A stretch of 64,000 bases of DNA, taken from positions 1-64,000 of the forward strand of contig JALZUQ010000035.1 of the NCBI GenBank assembly GCA_023301465.1, written 5' to 3'. Origin of the DNA: Oligoflexales bacterium. Its GTDB lineage: Bacteria > Bdellovibrionota_B > Oligoflexia > Oligoflexales > JALZUQ01. Below are positions 7,998 through 16,793 of this stretch, piece by piece. Each line of letters begins with the position of its first letter. Positions within the stretch are counted from its first letter, which is position 1. The position numbers were made by a program, and so were the translations under genes. Under the pieces are notes generated by a model, which was not told the origin of the DNA, made no database searches, and saw only the letters and a program-made list of their open reading frames with translations.

Positions 7998-9367
7998 AAA
8001 TAACTCCTTTTCGAATAGCCCATGCTTTTTCTTAGGTCTAAGCACATGATTAAAATAATGAAAGAATACACTAGGTATCTCAATACATAAGGATCACTTC
8101 CAATGATGTAATATATAATACTCAATAAAGATAATATTGACCAAACCCAAATAAAGTTTATTTTCGAAATAAATGGAAAACCTCCTGCCAATAAAAGAAG
8201 GAGGTACCATGGGTGCAAAGTTGGAGAACAAACCAGAAGACCAGTAGACATCAACAAAATAGATGCTTTGATTGATAGTTTGTTTTTGCAGTAAAAGTAA
8301 AATAAAGTAGCAGCGTAAATCAACCCAAGAAAACTAACCGCAATTCGAGCCTTATCAACTCCAATACTGTTATCCATAAACGTTGACAAGAAATCAGCCA
8401 AAAACCTATGTAGAAAACCAAAAAAATACCAGTGTTTTGAAAAATGCATCGCAGAAGACAAAAAATTACCTCCTGAACTTGAATAATAACTAAAACACAA
8501 CAAACCAGCCGCAACAGCGATCATTAAAAAACTATAAACATTCTTTGTGAAACCATATTTTCTATGACCATATATGAATAAAAACGGGAAAAAAATCAAC
8601 GGATACCACTTGATAAGCACCATGGATAATATAAGAGAAAAATACAGAAGAGGTTTTTTAGTATCAAGAACCTTCTTCAAAAAAATAATGAGTAAGATAC
8701 AAACGACTACATCAAGATGACTATTAGCCAATCCTTTCAATAAAAAAAGTGGGTTGAAAATAATTAAATGCCAGTCAAAATCTCTGATGATATAAATCAT
8801 CAGACTTGCCAAAACACCGACTAACACCTTCCAGCCAATATATATTTGCCATGTGTGTGTTGGCACAAACTCATCAAGACCAGCACCACCCAACAAAAAA
8901 GGCCAAAAGTATGGATTTAAATAACTACTAATATGAAACAATACTTGTGCTAATGGTGGGTAAATAGTTGGTAAATGTGGATGATTAATATATTTTGCCC
9001 AAGACACTTCGTAGAATTGCTCCAAATTTTTTGGAGCAAAAGCATAAGGGTTTATACCGTTTGCTCCATTCAGTCCGTCCCAAATATATCGAATGTGATC
9101 TGACTCCAGAACAAAGGGGACTCCTAATGCAATTGCCATTGTGAAAACGACACCTGTTTTCCAACTTGGCTTTTCGATAGATTTAAAAACAACAGGTATA
9201 TAAGAAAAACCTAAAACGAAAATAAAAGAAATATAAATGAAATAAGAGTTTTTTAGTTCACCAAAAAATTGATCCGAAATTTTCCAAGACATGAACACCC
9301 AGTAGGATAAGGCTATCATCAACCAAGAATAGTAGGTTCTAAGAGGTGTGTTTTTTAGTTTTCGCAT
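7994..9367 (-). CDS. GT-C membrane glycosyltransferase
   Basis: This polytopic protein has about ten or more membrane helices and a periplasmic first loop reading DHIRYIWDGLNGANGINPYA with INHPHLPTIYPPLAQ, the pattern of polyprenyl-phosphate-sugar-dependent mannosyl/glucosyltransferases. It would transfer a lipid-carried sugar on the outer face of the inner membrane. The start is uncertain: MRKLKNTPLR (9367) overlaps the upstream GT2 gene by 29 nt, and starts at 9403 (ATG) or 9415 (GTG) are also open. The neighbouring GT2 may make its lipid-sugar donor. Confidence 0.7.
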   Translation of the reverse strand: MRKLKNTPLRTYYSWLMIALSYWVFMSWKISDQFFGELKNSYFIYISFIFVLGFSYIPVVFKSIEKPSWKTGVVFTMAIALGVPFVLESDHIRYIWDGLNGANGINPYAFAPKNLEQFYEVSWAKYINHPHLPTIYPPLAQVLFHISSYLNPYFWPFLLGGAGLDEFVPTHTWQIYIGWKVLVGVLASLMIYIIRDFDWHLIIFNPLFLLKGLANSHLDVVVCILLIIFLKKVLDTKKPLLYFSLILSMVLIKWYPLIFFPFLFIYGHRKYGFTKNVYSFLMIAVAAGLLCFSYYSSSGGNFLSSAMHFSKHWYFFGFLHRFLADFLSTFMDNSIGVDKARIAVSFLGLIYAATLFYFYCKNKLSIKASILLMSTGLLVCSPTLHPWYLLLLLAGGFPFISKINFIWVWSILSLLSIIYYIIGSDPYVLRYLVYSFIILIMCLDLRKSMGYSKRSYL

Positions 9368-10061
9368 GTATTGCAACTTTATTAAAGATCTCTGAAACTC
9401 CATAATAAAATACACAATACAATATTTTAATTCCAGCCTTAATAGAGCCCGATAGTGATCCGCTTATTTTTGATTTTCCATATTTTCTTTTTTTGTAGAA
9501 AATATCAATCTCAAGGATTTTTACTCTTCGAAAGATAGCTTTAATTTGCATTTCGACATTCCACCCCCAGTTCTTATCTTGCAAGCCTAACTGCTGATAA
9601 ACCCTGTATTGCATAGCCCGCATGGGCCCCATATCACTATAACGATAACCAGTAACTACAGAAATTAAAAAAGTTTGTAGCCAATTTCCAAACTTAGCAT
9701 GAGGTGGCATAGCTCCTTGCTCCTGGCTTGTGCGTTGCCCAATCATCAACGTGTTCTCTTGGTCTTTTACAGTTTGATAAAAATGATCTAATTGATCCTC
9801 AGGTGAGCTTCCATCAGCATCGAAAACAATTAATACACTATCGTGTCGTATGAGGTGTTCAGACTTTAGATAAGACACACCTGCTTGAATTGCTCCACCG
9901 TAACCCTTTACTGCACAAGTAGTCGTATGAAGCTCTGGAATTGATCTAGCGTATTCTAACCCACCGTCTGTACTACCATTATCAATCATCACAACTTGGT
10001 AGTGAGGTAATATCTTAGGAAATAGCCATTTGAGATTTTCAATCTCGTTTAAGACTGGCAA
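9339..10061 (-). CDS. GT2 glycosyltransferase, polyprenyl-phosphate sugar synthase type; start disrupted
   Basis: A GT-A domain of about 240 residues with PVLNEIENL, IDNGSTDGG, VLIVFDADGSSPEDQ and GPMRAMQYRVYQQLG is typical of enzymes that load glucose or mannose on a polyprenyl phosphate. The open frame has no ATG or GTG; the track begins at a TTG inside the first strand. An ATG overlapping the upstream stop (TAATG, 10084) is out of frame by one base across a run of six A. Seven A would read MQKNCFILLPVLNE, a normal start. So the gene is either frameshifted, phase variable, or started at a rare codon. Confidence 0.75.
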   Translation of the reverse strand: MPVLNEIENLKWLFPKILPHYQVVMIDNGSTDGGLEYARSIPELHTTTCAVKGYGGAIQAGVSYLKSEHLIRHDSVLIVFDADGSSPEDQLDHFYQTVKDQENTLMIGQRTSQEQGAMPPHAKFGNWLQTFLISVVTGYRYSDMGPMRAMQYRVYQQLGLQDKNWGWNVEMQIKAIFRRVKILEIDIFYKKRKYGKSKISGSLSGSIKAGIKILYCVFYYGVSEIFNKVAIHAKTKKHTS

Positions 10062-10083
10062 TAAAATAAAGCAGTTTTTTGCA

Positions 10084-10986
10084 TTAGAGTTTTCGATAGC
10101 TCAGCCCAAATCCAAAAGTGTTTTCTGTTTCTTGACGTTCATCGCTTTGCATCATTAATGCATATTCAGCCTCTATTGCTAAGCCTTTGAAAACCGTAAC
10201 CCCTAAACTAGCTGTTAGACTTGTCTGCTTTGAGTTTCGAACCTCCTCGCTTGAGCCACCAATGGTATCTCCAGGTGTAAAAGTTCTTTTTGCACTCAAT
10301 TGAAACCAAGACTGAAACGGCAAACCAGCTCCTATCGAGGCTGATACGTTATAAGAGCTAAAAGTTCCATCCGCTAATGGATTGACTCCATGCCCAAAAT
10401 TTAGCCAATAAGATTGATAGCCAAATGTCATTCCAAGTTCGTAGTTAAAGCCAAGCTTGCCACGATCTACAGAAGAGATCAGGTGTTCACTACCCGAAGG
10501 CACTTCATTAAACCTCTCAGACTCCATTCCAATCCTCAGGTTTTCTGAAGAGGTGGGAAGGCTGAGGCCATAGGTTAGTGCGACTCTTAAATTAATTTTT
10601 GTTCTAGGGATTCTAGTGGAAACCACTTGATTCTTATGAAAAATCGAGAGATCTGTAAACCCACCAGTTGTATGTTTATGATTTAAAGTCGTAGAATTTC
10701 TTTCTATAGCTTTATACGAATATGATAAAGCAAAGTGAGAAGTCCAAGGTAAAAAACCAAGCCCTTGTTCTGCGTATAGGCCAGCAGTCTCTAGAGTTTG
10801 ATCAAAACCAAGATTAGAATCATCGCTGATAAATGATCCCGTTGTATGGGCATATGAAAGTTTAAAGTAATAATCATATTTACTTTTCACCCATCCATTA
10901 GAAAATGCACTTTCGGCAAAAAACAAAATTACAAATATGGATAAAATGTTTTTGAAGTGGCAAACTTTACGTCTAGGGTAGTTCAT
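10084..10986 (-). CDS. Outer-membrane beta-barrel protein
   Basis: This 300-residue protein has a signal peptide (about residues 1-29, ending SAFS|N). The mature sequence alternates polar and hydrophobic residues with many aromatic residues and ends in FGFGLSYRKL, consistent with a barrel of about 12 strands. It resembles transporter-like barrels of unknown substrate. It starts with an ATGA overlap at the end of the cellulose-synthase-like GT2 and sits inside the glycosyltransferase operon, so a part in glycan export or anchoring is possible but unproven. Confidence 0.7.
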   Translation of the reverse strand: MNYPRRKVCHFKNILSIFVILFFAESAFSNGWVKSKYDYYFKLSYAHTTGSFISDDSNLGFDQTLETAGLYAEQGLGFLPWTSHFALSYSYKAIERNSTTLNHKHTTGGFTDLSIFHKNQVVSTRIPRTKINLRVALTYGLSLPTSSENLRIGMESERFNEVPSGSEHLISSVDRGKLGFNYELGMTFGYQSYWLNFGHGVNPLADGTFSSYNVSASIGAGLPFQSWFQLSAKRTFTPGDTIGGSSEEVRNSKQTSLTASLGVTVFKGLAIEAEYALMMQSDERQETENTFGFGLSYRKL

Positions 10987-12479
10987 GCTGTTAAATTTTC
11001 CGTTTGTTTTGTTGTTTTCACAAAGTCAATATTCAAATACTCTTTAAATAAGACATAAAGAATAAGGGCAATATTAAACATTAAGACACCAGCAATAAAG
11101 TACAATTTTTGGCTTAACGCCAAAGCACTGCTCACCACAAAAATCATTGCAACAAAAGATGAAACCATCATGTCTGACCTTTTAAATACACTGCCTTTAC
11201 GCCCTTTAGGTGTTCGATGAAACACAAGCCATTTTTTATGTTTTTTAGTAGAAGCGAAAAGCCCTCTCCAATAAAACATAGCTATCTGCGTAACCAACAA
11301 AGGAAAACACAAAAAGAGTACACATGCACGGTAAAGCCTCTTAGGAATACTTGCAGTGTTGGGTTGTGCTCTTTTTGAAGCAAACAAAAGAAAATAAACA
11401 ACACTAAAGATAACCCAAACACTTAAGTCAACCACAGCGGATAAATTTATATTGGGGCTTTGGGCCATAAAGTTTGCATAATATAAAATCCAAAACGGCA
11501 AGCAAATGATCATCAAACCAGCGATTGTAGAAATTGCATAGCCAAATAAGTTAAAAAGAACATCTAGTTTTTGGTAAAGAGACCATTGTTGATGTTTCAC
11601 AATTTTTTTGCCTAGCAACCTAAGTACTTGACCTGAGCCAAGAGCCCACCTTCTTTGTTGGATTAAAAAAGCATGAAATGTCTCTGGCAGTTCTGAAGAG
11701 CATCTATAATGATCGGCGAACACAAGCTTAAAACCTTTCATTTGTGCTTTGTAGCTTAAAAGTAAGTCTTCGCAAACGGAATTTGAAGACCAACCATTTA
11801 GTTCTTGAAGTGCTTTTTTAGACCATATTCCCGCGGTCCCATTAAAATTAAATGCCAGTTTACGATGAAACCTACCAAAATGTTCAATATGAAAATGGAT
11901 ATTTAAAAGTATTTCTTGAATTTTGGTAAGGTAGTTTTTATTTTGGTTATAATAACTCCACGCAGCTTGTACTGCGGCCACTTTAGAGTTTTTAGACTCA
12001 AACAATGGCATCATCTCATAAAGAAAATCACTTGCAGGCCTAAAGTCTACATCAAAAATAGCAAAGTAATCTGCACCGCTTTTTTTAAGCCCGTGGTTCA
12101 AAGCTCCAGCCTTAAAACCTTCGCGATTTGAGCGGTGAATATGATTTATTTGTACAGAGTCTTCTGAGTTTTCTTTTCTTCGAATAAATTGCTGAATCAG
12201 CTTAGTTGTTTCTTCATCGTTTGAGTCATCAAGAATCTGATATTCAAGCCTGCTCTTTGGCCATTCAATTTTTAACGCCGACTCTAAAATTCCTAAGATA
12301 TGTTTTGGTTCATTGAAGACTGGTATCTGAATACAAACTAAAGGCACTTCTTCTGTGTTACTGAAGTTGAAACTCCATCTGACTAGTTTGCGTTGTGGAG
12401 TCTTGGACAGGCTCAACCGATACAACATGGTGGAAATAAGCAAACTTTTTAAAACCCAAAATCCTATAATCAGAAGCAT
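10983..12479 (-). CDS. Cellulose-synthase-like GT2 (CslA/glucomannan-type) membrane glycosyltransferase
   Basis: This 498-residue processive-type GT2 has one N-terminal helix, then a GT-A domain with IQIPVFNEP, ILDDSNDEETT, FAIFDVDF, NGTAGIWSKKAL, CEDLLLSYKAQ and the QQRRW acceptor motif. At least four C-terminal helices follow. It lacks a PilZ domain. Relatives make beta-linked mannan or glucan from nucleotide sugars. It is the first gene of the 12.5-7.3 kb operon and has a promoter and an AGGA site upstream. The polymer cannot be told from sequence alone. Confidence 0.8.
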   Translation of the reverse strand: MLLIIGFWVLKSLLISTMLYRLSLSKTPQRKLVRWSFNFSNTEEVPLVCIQIPVFNEPKHILGILESALKIEWPKSRLEYQILDDSNDEETTKLIQQFIRRKENSEDSVQINHIHRSNREGFKAGALNHGLKKSGADYFAIFDVDFRPASDFLYEMMPLFESKNSKVAAVQAAWSYYNQNKNYLTKIQEILLNIHFHIEHFGRFHRKLAFNFNGTAGIWSKKALQELNGWSSNSVCEDLLLSYKAQMKGFKLVFADHYRCSSELPETFHAFLIQQRRWALGSGQVLRLLGKKIVKHQQWSLYQKLDVLFNLFGYAISTIAGLMIICLPFWILYYANFMAQSPNINLSAVVDLSVWVIFSVVYFLLFASKRAQPNTASIPKRLYRACVLFLCFPLLVTQIAMFYWRGLFASTKKHKKWLVFHRTPKGRKGSVFKRSDMMVSSFVAMIFVVSSALALSQKLYFIAGVLMFNIALILYVLFKEYLNIDFVKTTKQTENLTA

Positions 12480-12506
12480 GTCATATTCCTAGTGTTTAGT
12501 GCTAGA

Positions 12507-12535
12507 AAAATATGCAAAATAATAAGAACTGTAAA
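12507..12535 (-). promoter_or_regulatory. Candidate sigma-70 promoter of the glycosyltransferase operon
   Basis: TTTACA and TATTTT are separated by 17 bases, with the predicted start about 20 nt ahead of the ATG at 12479. Confidence 0.45.
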
Positions 12536-12645
12536 GCTTTTATTGCTATTTATAGGACTTTAGCGGGTTTAGTGCATGATTTTAAGACGTTCATAATCAC
12601 GGGTTTTCTTTAACTGGAGAAGTTGTATGGCTTTTCGTCAAATAG

Positions 12646-13737
12646 TTAAATATTTTTAATATCATTTACAACCCAGTTATAGCCCCACTCAGCCAGGTCT
12701 GAGCTTCTTAAGCTGCTATCAATCACCGCTTTATCATTTCTGCACTCACTCAGTACATACTGGCTCAAATTTCCTAAATTTCCACCACTTAGCCTAAGAA
12801 AGTCTTCTTTGTACCAACTTGCAAACAAACTTGAGATACTAGTATTAGACCCAGAGACCCTCACTTGATTGAAATCATTAAAAAATAAGAATAAGTTTTC
12901 TTGTAGAATTTGGCTTAAGTCAGCTGAGTTATTTGGGTACATAAAGTTTCTAAGTTTCGGGCATGCCACTGCACCACATACCAGTGCCACATGGAGTTTT
13001 GGCTCTTTTCTTTGAACAACTTCTTCATTTGGAAATGGTTGTTTTGGTGTTTCACCGAGTCTCAATATTCCAGTTTCAATACCATTCAAGGAAACATTAT
13101 TATTTCCACCTATTTCATCAGGGATTTTTGTGTCAAAAACTTCCCACTCAGACCCAACAAGTAAATTTGACCTTGTTGCTGAAGGGTTATTTACAATAAA
13201 TTGAATCATGGAAAGGTTATATGCATTTGTCCAATAGGATATTTTTTGATCAGTGCTTAACGAATCAGGCTTTAAAATCGAGAGCCCTTTTATAAGAGCT
13301 TTCCATTGAGATGAAAATTGACCACGCAGTGCTGAGTAATTTACAAACCCAGAATTGGGCTCTACAACTTCCCCAAGAATTAAATTCCCGAGAACTAAAA
13401 ACTGTTCATAGGTTCTTATAGAGTCAATGTCGATAAAGTCACTTAGGCTGCTAGCTGTTTTTGGTGGTTCGTAAGTTCCACGATTATTGTTTTCTAGATA
13501 CTCTTTGACACATGGGGTCAATCCAAAGCTTGAAGAATCCGCTAAAGAATCAGCCTCAGAATTGCTTGGTGCCTCAGAGTTTTCATTAAAAGGAACACCT
13601 TGCCCTTGGTTGCTACCGTTTATATTAGTATCTCCAGCATTACCATCTTCAAACTTAGAAAACTCTAGTGATTGGCATTGAGCTATAAATAAAGCAAAAG
13701 CACCTGTTATTAAATAAGACAGCGATTTCCTGATCAT
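12646..13737 (-). CDS. DUF547 lipoprotein
   Basis: This 363-residue protein has a lipoprotein leader ending FIAQC (Cys21). A low-complexity Asn/Gly/Ser/Glu linker (about 30-75) follows, then a DUF547 domain: KISYWTNAYNLSMIQFIV, NGIETGILR and HVALVCGAVACPKLRNFMY. It is the larger paralogue of the gene at 6520. GGAG precedes the ATG. It lies upstream of the glycosyltransferase operon in the same orientation, but the gap contains that operon's own promoter. Confidence 0.82.
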   Translation of the reverse strand: MIRKSLSYLITGAFALFIAQCQSLEFSKFEDGNAGDTNINGSNQGQGVPFNENSEAPSNSEADSLADSSSFGLTPCVKEYLENNNRGTYEPPKTASSLSDFIDIDSIRTYEQFLVLGNLILGEVVEPNSGFVNYSALRGQFSSQWKALIKGLSILKPDSLSTDQKISYWTNAYNLSMIQFIVNNPSATRSNLLVGSEWEVFDTKIPDEIGGNNNVSLNGIETGILRLGETPKQPFPNEEVVQRKEPKLHVALVCGAVACPKLRNFMYPNNSADLSQILQENLFLFFNDFNQVRVSGSNTSISSLFASWYKEDFLRLSGGNLGNLSQYVLSECRNDKAVIDSSLRSSDLAEWGYNWVVNDIKNI

Positions 13738-14008
13738 TAAAAAACTCCTCTGTATATTGGTATCAGCGGGCTCTCACTGGCTGAAATGTTTTGTTAAAGC
13801 AAAAAAAGATATTCTAAGTATAAGCTATCTCGTAGCAGATCTCCAAATATGAGCAAATATTCAATTTCATTTTATTGAAAATCACTCATTAAACCTGATA
13901 AAATAGAAAGATATTAAGGAAATAAAGATCTATCCAATACCTTTCAATTCGAAAGAATTAAAATAATTATTGTGATATAAAATTTATTCAATACAAAGGA
14001 GGCGTAGA

Positions 14009-15355
14009 TTGAAACACATTGTGGTTATTGGAAATGGAGTGGCAGGAAGCACTGCCGCAAGGCATGTTCGAAAACGTTCGGATCATAAAGTCACAATGAT
14101 TTCTGACGAAAACCCCCTATTTTATTCTAGAACAGCTCTTATGTATATTTATATGGGACACATGACTGTCAAAGACACTCAACCATATGATTACGATTTT
14201 TGGAAAAAAAATAGAATAGACCTTATTCAATCAAGAGTTACAAATATAAATACAAAAGACCAAGTGCTCACACTCTCTAATAAGCAAAGTGTTGCTTACG
14301 ATAGTTTAGTCATTGCTACGGGGTCATGTTCTAATAAGTTTGGTTGGCCAGGTCAAGACCTAGAAGGTGTTCAAGGGCTTTATCACCTCCAAGACCTAAC
14401 AACGATGGAGAACAAAACAAAAAATGCTAAGAATGCTGTTGTTGTTGGCGGGGGACTCATCGGCATAGAAATGGTGGAAATGCTTTTAACTCGTGGCATC
14501 AAAGTTACTATGCTTGTGAGAGAAAATGGTTTTTGGACCAATGTTCTTCCAAAAGAAGACTCTGATTTTATTGGTAACCATATCTCTAAACACCATGTTG
14601 AAATGCGTTATGCTACAGAATTAAAAGAGATCATTGATGATGGTAGTCGTCACGTAAAAGCAATCGTTACAAATAAGGGTGACACCATCAATGCTGATTT
14701 TGTTGGACTTACCGTTGGAGTGCACCCAAACACTCAAATTGTAAGTGGCACTGAGATTGAAACAGATCGCGGAATACTTGTAGACAGCAACCTCCAAACT
14801 AGCATCAAAAACGTCTACGCTATTGGGGATTGTGCACAGATACGAAAACCGGTAGCAGGTCGAAGACCTATTGAAGCCGTTTGGTATACTGGAAAGATTA
14901 TGGGTGAAACTGTAGCATCACATATTTGCGATCAACCCAAAGAGTATGATCCGGGGATTTGGTTTAACTCTGCAAAATTCTTTGACGTGGAATACCAAAC
15001 ATACGGAACCATATTACCAAACCCACCTGAGAACCAAGAATCGTTTTTCTGGAAAAGCTCAACAAAAGAAGTTGCCATCAGATTAAATTTCGAAAAAGAC
15101 ACACAACATTTTGTTGGAGCAAACCTCTTTGGAATTAGAGGGAGACATCATGTATTTCAAGATTGGATTAAAAACAAAAATACAATAAAAGAAGTTCTAG
15201 AACAGTTTGGCCACGCTAATTTTGACCCAGAGTTTTTTAAGAAGTATGAACTAGAGATCATTGCTTCTTTCAATACAAAGTACGGTAAGAATATTTCTTT
15301 AAAGTCAAAAAAAGGTCTAGGGTTTTTAAAAGGTTTGCGTTTCTCAGGAAGATAA
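14009..15355 (+). CDS. FAD/NAD(P)-dependent oxidoreductase
   Basis: This 448-residue two-dinucleotide-domain flavoprotein has the FAD motif VVIGNGVAGSTAARHVRK at the N-terminus, a second Rossmann motif VVVGGGLIGIEMVEMLL near residue 147 and the FAD-closing motif VYAIGDCAQ near 270. A C-terminal domain of about 130 residues lacks known motifs. It is similar to rubredoxin/ferredoxin or nitrite reductase flavoproteins. Translation starts at TTG, supported by AAAGGAGG 9 bases upstream. The next gene, a membrane polyferredoxin, begins 30 nt later, which suggests electron transfer between the two. Confidence 0.85.
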   Translation: MKHIVVIGNGVAGSTAARHVRKRSDHKVTMISDENPLFYSRTALMYIYMGHMTVKDTQPYDYDFWKKNRIDLIQSRVTNINTKDQVLTLSNKQSVAYDSLVIATGSCSNKFGWPGQDLEGVQGLYHLQDLTTMENKTKNAKNAVVVGGGLIGIEMVEMLLTRGIKVTMLVRENGFWTNVLPKEDSDFIGNHISKHHVEMRYATELKEIIDDGSRHVKAIVTNKGDTINADFVGLTVGVHPNTQIVSGTEIETDRGILVDSNLQTSIKNVYAIGDCAQIRKPVAGRRPIEAVWYTGKIMGETVASHICDQPKEYDPGIWFNSAKFFDVEYQTYGTILPNPPENQESFFWKSSTKEVAIRLNFEKDTQHFVGANLFGIRGRHHVFQDWIKNKNTIKEVLEQFGHANFDPEFFKKYELEIIASFNTKYGKNISLKSKKGLGFLKGLRFSGR

Positions 15356-15385
15356 TTTCGTTGATTGTAATACAAAGGGGTCGTT

Positions 15386-16726
15386 GTGAATTCAGTAGTT
15401 AGTGATAAGAAGTTTATTGAGTTATCTAGTCCACAAAAAATATGGCTTAGTGTCTTTGCATTAAGTTTATTTATGTTATTCGTGGCTTTATTTGGTGGAG
15501 GAGCTAAATACCCAAAAGTATTTTTGATCTCTACTTTTGGAATTGGCATGTTGAGCGGGATCGTTTTTATTCGCAAGACATATGCTTATGAAACAGCTGG
15601 AATTAAAAATAATTTCATCATGATGATGAAACACACCGCAAAAGGCAGCACTGCTTGGTTTTTTGGAATACTATTTACAAGTTTTTATGTTTGCCTCTAT
15701 TGGCACGCAGACCTATTAGAAAACCTTGTGCGAATGGTAGACCCTATCAGTTACATGCTCAGAGCTAAAGCTGCTGACCAATGGTTCTTATATGGAACTT
15801 TTTATACAGCATGTGTGTTGGTGATGGGCTACAGAATGCTTCTCAAATACCGTCATTCGAGGTATCAAACTGTCAGAACATTATCCGTGATGTTTTTTCA
15901 ATTAGTATTTTCTTATCTTATCCCAAGCTTTTTAGCTAAATTAAATCAACCAGAATTTTATTTCACATATTTTTGGCCTTTAAAATATGACGCCTTATTT
16001 CCAGGGAGTGTAGCTAGCTTAAGACAATCGGGAAATGTCGGTGTTTTTATGCTTTTTTGGAGTGTCGCCATGATTGCTATTGCAACTCCATTACTGACTT
16101 ATTTTTATGGGAAACGCTGGTATTGCTCATGGGTTTGCGGCTGTGGTGGCTTAGCTGAAACATTAGGTGACCCATATAGACAGTTGTCTGATAAAAGCTT
16201 AAAAGCATGGAAAACCGAAAGAGTTATGATCTACTCAGTAACTGTCTTAATAACGATTACTACAATATTAGTTTGGCTCGATTCAGTTTATGGCGGTGGC
16301 ATTTTAGGAACTTTGTCAGCTAGCATGAAAAAATGGTATGGATTTTTTATTGGAGCAGCATTTTCTGGAGTCATTGGTGTTGGTTTCTACCCGCTACTTG
16401 GCAGTCGAGTATGGTGTAGATTTGGATGCCCGATGGCAGCAATCTTAGGGATTCTACAAAAATGGTTTTCAAAATTCCGCATCACCACAAATGGTGGCCA
16501 GTGTATTTCATGCGGTAATTGTTCTACTTACTGCGAAATGGGAATTGATGTAAGGTGGTACGCACAACGAGGTCAAGATATCTCTAGAGCTTCTTGCGTA
16601 GGTTGCGGAGTCTGTTCTTCGGTGTGTCCTCGCGGCGTTCTTAACTTAGAAAACGGACCAAAAGCGACTAGGGTTTTAGATGAAGTTTCTCTAGTCAACA
16701 TGCTCCACGATAAAAACAAAGCATAA
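15386..16726 (+). CDS. Membrane polyferredoxin (NapH/NosR/CcoG-like 4Fe-4S protein)
   Basis: This 446-residue protein has about six membrane helices. Two cytoplasmic Cys motifs of the NapH/NosR type are present (WYCSWVCGCGG near 250 and VWCRFGCPM near 350). A two-cluster ferredoxin domain follows (CISCGNCSTYC and CVGCGVCSSVCPRG, about 370-420). It starts at GTG after AAAGGGG. Electrons from the upstream flavoprotein could pass through its clusters to the membrane or periplasm. The final acceptor is not encoded nearby. Confidence 0.85.
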   Translation: MNSVVSDKKFIELSSPQKIWLSVFALSLFMLFVALFGGGAKYPKVFLISTFGIGMLSGIVFIRKTYAYETAGIKNNFIMMMKHTAKGSTAWFFGILFTSFYVCLYWHADLLENLVRMVDPISYMLRAKAADQWFLYGTFYTACVLVMGYRMLLKYRHSRYQTVRTLSVMFFQLVFSYLIPSFLAKLNQPEFYFTYFWPLKYDALFPGSVASLRQSGNVGVFMLFWSVAMIAIATPLLTYFYGKRWYCSWVCGCGGLAETLGDPYRQLSDKSLKAWKTERVMIYSVTVLITITTILVWLDSVYGGGILGTLSASMKKWYGFFIGAAFSGVIGVGFYPLLGSRVWCRFGCPMAAILGILQKWFSKFRITTNGGQCISCGNCSTYCEMGIDVRWYAQRGQDISRASCVGCGVCSSVCPRGVLNLENGPKATRVLDEVSLVNMLHDKNKA

Positions 16727-16768
16727 AAAAAATGCCGAGACTCAAAAAATAGAGTCTCGGCATTTTTT
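16727..16768. terminator. Strong bidirectional intrinsic terminator
   Basis: A perfect 17-bp stem (AAAAAATGCCGAGACTC and its complement) with an 8-nt A-rich loop carries T runs on both strands. It lies between the convergent polyferredoxin and malic enzyme genes and can end both transcripts. Confidence 0.95.
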
Positions 16769-16793
16769 ATTTAGATTCCTACCAAATATTCAT

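Noticed and set aside
7320-8045. Arsenosugar pathway from the TIGR04282-type gene
   Set aside because: No radical-SAM ArsS or arsenic methyltransferase is present; the glycan operon is a better context.
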